Assembly (NCBI GenBank): GCA_028877215.1
Contig: JAPPFJ010000009.1
Coordinates: 43,093 to 107,092 of the forward strand
Reading direction: 5' to 3'
Length of the DNA stretch: 64,000 bases
Source: Gemmatimonadota bacterium
Lineage (GTDB): Bacteria; Latescibacterota; UBA2968; GCA-2709665
Notes under the pieces: model-generated
Databases searched by the model: none
Told to the model about the DNA's origin: nothing
Seen by the model: the letters and a program-made list of their open reading frames with translations, nothing else
Shown: positions 62,541 through 64,000 of the stretch, one piece after another
Layout: every line of letters begins with the position of its first letter
Position numbering within the stretch: position 1 is the stretch's first letter
Program-made: the position numbers and the translations under genes

Positions 62541-62635
62541 CCATTCACTTCCCCTTGAGGGGGAGTGGCAGAAGCCGAGCCGGTCCCTGAGCCTGTCGAA
62601 GGGCCGGCGCGAAGGCTGATGCGGTCAGGGGACCC
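62541..62635 (+). repeat. Repeat family D, copy 5
   Basis: CCCCTTGAGGGGGAGT, then GGCAGAAGCCGAGCCGGTCC, CTGAGCCTGTCGAAGGGCC and GCTGATGCGGTCAGGGGACC. It separates P11 from the oxidoreductase gene on the other strand. Confidence 0.65.
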
Positions 62636-62693
62636 CGTACCTGCCCAGAGCCGGACCCTGAGCACTTGCCCCGCTTGTGCTGCATTCGCACTC

Positions 62694-63656
62694 CTATAGC
62701 GTCCCCTGGTGCCCGGCGCGGATGGCCTCGCAAAGACGCATGGTCTGTACGGCGTCGTCCAGGGTTGACCACGGCGTGCGGTCTTCCAGTATGCAGTCGA
62801 CGAAGTGGACGACCTCGTTGAAGCCCGCCCCGCCCACGGCCTCGAATTCGGCGGCCCCCACCGAAAACGCCTCACCCCGCTCATATCCCTCCACCTGCGG
62901 CGCCCGCGTCAGATCCAGATAGACCGACAGGTCCTCCCCGTGCACCTCGGCCCGCTGGATGCGATAGCCCACGCCGTAGTGGCACATCAGGACGCCGAAG
63001 GCGCCCGAGTCGAAACCAACCACGGCATTGTGGCGATGGCATACGGGGCGCTCGCCGTCCTGCACCATCCCCCGCACCTCCACCGGTATCGCCGCTTCCT
63101 CCGGGCCGGCACCGGCCAACCAGCGGATCAGGTCCACGTGGTGGATGGCGTCGCAGATCACCGGATCGGGGGTTGCGGCTTTAAACCGGGATAACGGTTT
63201 GTTGTACGTGGCGGCGACGTGTACCGCGCCCCCGCCGGCCTGGATGCGCCGCCGGACGGCCAGCACCTGGGGATAGTATCGACGGTTGAAGGACACGATG
63301 CCCTTGCCGTCGCTATCCCGGGCGGCGCGCGCCATTTGAGAGGTCTCGTCCACGTTCATTCCTGGCGATTTCTCCACCGAGGTATGGATCCCGCGTTCCA
63401 GGCAGTCGATCACGATGGGCAGCAGATGCCCCGGATTCGTGACTACGTACACGAGGTCCGGCGCGCACGCGTCCAGCATCTGTCGATAGTCGACAAAGGC
63501 CTGCTCGGGCGTCCATTCTGCCCGGTTCCTGCGCAACCGCTCTTCATCGAGTTCCGCGATGCCCGCCAGCCGAAGTCGCGGTTCGTCCGCGATCATCTGC
63601 AGGTGCGACTGCGCGTGGCCTCCGCAGCCGATCACCGCCGCTTTCAAATCTGTCAT
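62694..63656 (-). CDS. Gfo/Idh/MocA-family oxidoreductase
   Basis: The 320-residue protein has the Rossmann motif AVIGCGGHAQSH at the N-terminus and keeps the catalytic lysine segment SVEKSPGMNVDE. The IHHVDLIRWLAG phrase supplies the His-Asp pair typical of sugar or inositol dehydrogenases of this family. It is probably an NAD(P)-dependent sugar dehydrogenase. AAAGGAC precedes the ATG. Its upstream region consists of two family B repeats, as for the Gfo/Idh/MocA gene at 11974. Confidence 0.88.
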   Translation of the reverse strand: MTDLKAAVIGCGGHAQSHLQMIADEPRLRLAGIAELDEERLRRNRAEWTPEQAFVDYRQMLDACAPDLVYVVTNPGHLLPIVIDCLERGIHTSVEKSPGMNVDETSQMARAARDSDGKGIVSFNRRYYPQVLAVRRRIQAGGGAVHVAATYNKPLSRFKAATPDPVICDAIHHVDLIRWLAGAGPEEAAIPVEVRGMVQDGERPVCHRHNAVVGFDSGAFGVLMCHYGVGYRIQRAEVHGEDLSVYLDLTRAPQVEGYERGEAFSVGAAEFEAVGGAGFNEVVHFVDCILEDRTPWSTLDDAVQTMRLCEAIRAGHQGTL

Positions 63657-63674
63657 GGTGAAGTCCTTTCAAAA

Positions 63675-63807
63675 ACGGGTAGAAGGAAGAGGGTAGACGG
63701 TAGAAGAAATCCTTGCCCGATATTTTATCCTACCTTGCCTGCGGCACGAGAAGAAACCTCGCAGGGCAGGTAATCTCTCCCTTCTACCGGCTTGCATCTA
63801 CCCACTT
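63675..63807. repeat. Repeat family B, copy 5
   Basis: Left arm ACGGGTAGAAGGAAGAGGG, core CTTGCCTGCGGCACGAGAAG and GGGCAGGTAATCTCTCCC, right arm TTCTACCGGCTTGCATCTACCC. Confidence 0.7.
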
Positions 63808-63837
63808 TTGAGGGCCGGGGAGAGAGGTCGACTAAAG

Positions 63838-63958
63838 GCGGGTAGACGGTAGAGGGTAGACGGAAGAAGAAGCCCTTGCCCGATGTTTTATTCCTTCTTG
63901 CCTCCGGCATGAGAGGAGACCTCACAAGGCAGGCAATCTCTACCCTCTTCCGTCTACT
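63838..63958. repeat. Repeat family B, copy 6
   Basis: Left arm GCGGGTAGACGGTAGAGGG, core CTTGCCTCCGGCATGAGAGG and AAGGCAGGCAATCTCTACCC, right arm TCTTCCGTCTAC. In tandem with copy 5, 30 bases apart. Confidence 0.7.
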
Positions 63959-64000
63959 ATGTTAAAAGTCAAGAGAAAACGACAAAATGTTGGCCTCAGA

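Noticed and set aside
1-64000. Insertion sequences, phage or plasmid genes, tRNA or rRNA genes
   Set aside because: No transposase, integrase or structural phage gene and no recognisable tRNA or rRNA sequence were found in any frame or strand.

Overview
The window reads as a chromosomal segment of a Gram-negative-type bacterium with a medium-high GC genome. It carries sigma-54 regulation, lipoproteins, MacB/Lol-type ABC machinery, polysaccharide-lyase-like enzymes and a large load of short dispersed repeats. Gene content resembles uncultured FCB-group or Latescibacterota/Gemmatimonadota/Poribacteria-like organisms, but the sequence alone does not fix the phylum. I saw no rRNA, tRNA, CRISPR array or transposase gene.

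Region 1 (1-5.9 kb, + strand) is a housekeeping and cofactor cluster: a partial ATP-grasp-like gene, larE, peptide deformylase, a PHP phosphoesterase, a nicotinate phosphoribosyltransferase, moaD, moaE and a secreted glutaminyl cyclase. Region 2 (5.9-11.5 kb, - strand) is a three-gene operon: a heparinase II/III-like lyase, a CocE-type serine hydrolase and an alpha/alpha-barrel protein, none with a signal peptide. Region 3 (11.9-15.2 kb) holds a Gfo/Idh/MocA protein with GH109-like features, a SUI1/YciH factor and a PYROXD2-like FAD oxidoreductase.

Region 4 (15.5-62.5 kb) is the main feature. A divergently transcribed NtrC-type response regulator and histidine kinase face a locus with eleven full-length, two-module MacB/FtsX-like permeases of about 780-860 residues. 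They are served by one visible LolD/MacB-type ATPase (59065-59754) and one HlyD-type membrane fusion protein (53731-55173). Four identical regulatory modules lie in this region. Each is a 16-bp dyad, 4 bp, a 17-bp dyad, 63-64 bp, and then a sigma-54 promoter of the form TGGCACG-N4-TYGC. One of them drives an ECF sigma factor. The inferred circuit is: kinase, sigma-54 activator, four sigma-54 promoters, then permeases plus an ECF sigma factor, with the exporter parts encoded alongside. A DUF4097 lipoprotein-like gene, a 46-residue membrane protein, another small lipoprotein, a BNR_4 protein, an MFS transporter and a PEP-utilizing (rifampin phosphotransferase-like) enzyme are interleaved.

The locus shows its own history. 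P8 and P9 derive from a tandemly duplicated unit (DUF4097 gene - permease - sigma-54 module - ECF sigma), and a deletion has since fused the start of one sigma gene to the end of one DUF4097 gene near 49955. P1 and P2 share a perfect 286-bp tail. At least five families of hairpin-forming repeats fill the gaps between permeases, together with broken remnants of a Phd antitoxin and a DUF559 protein. A tiny strongly basic peptide gene with its own terminator lies on the - strand at 39.6 kb.

Region 5 (62.7-64 kb) is a second Gfo/Idh/MocA oxidoreductase on the - strand with two repeat copies upstream.
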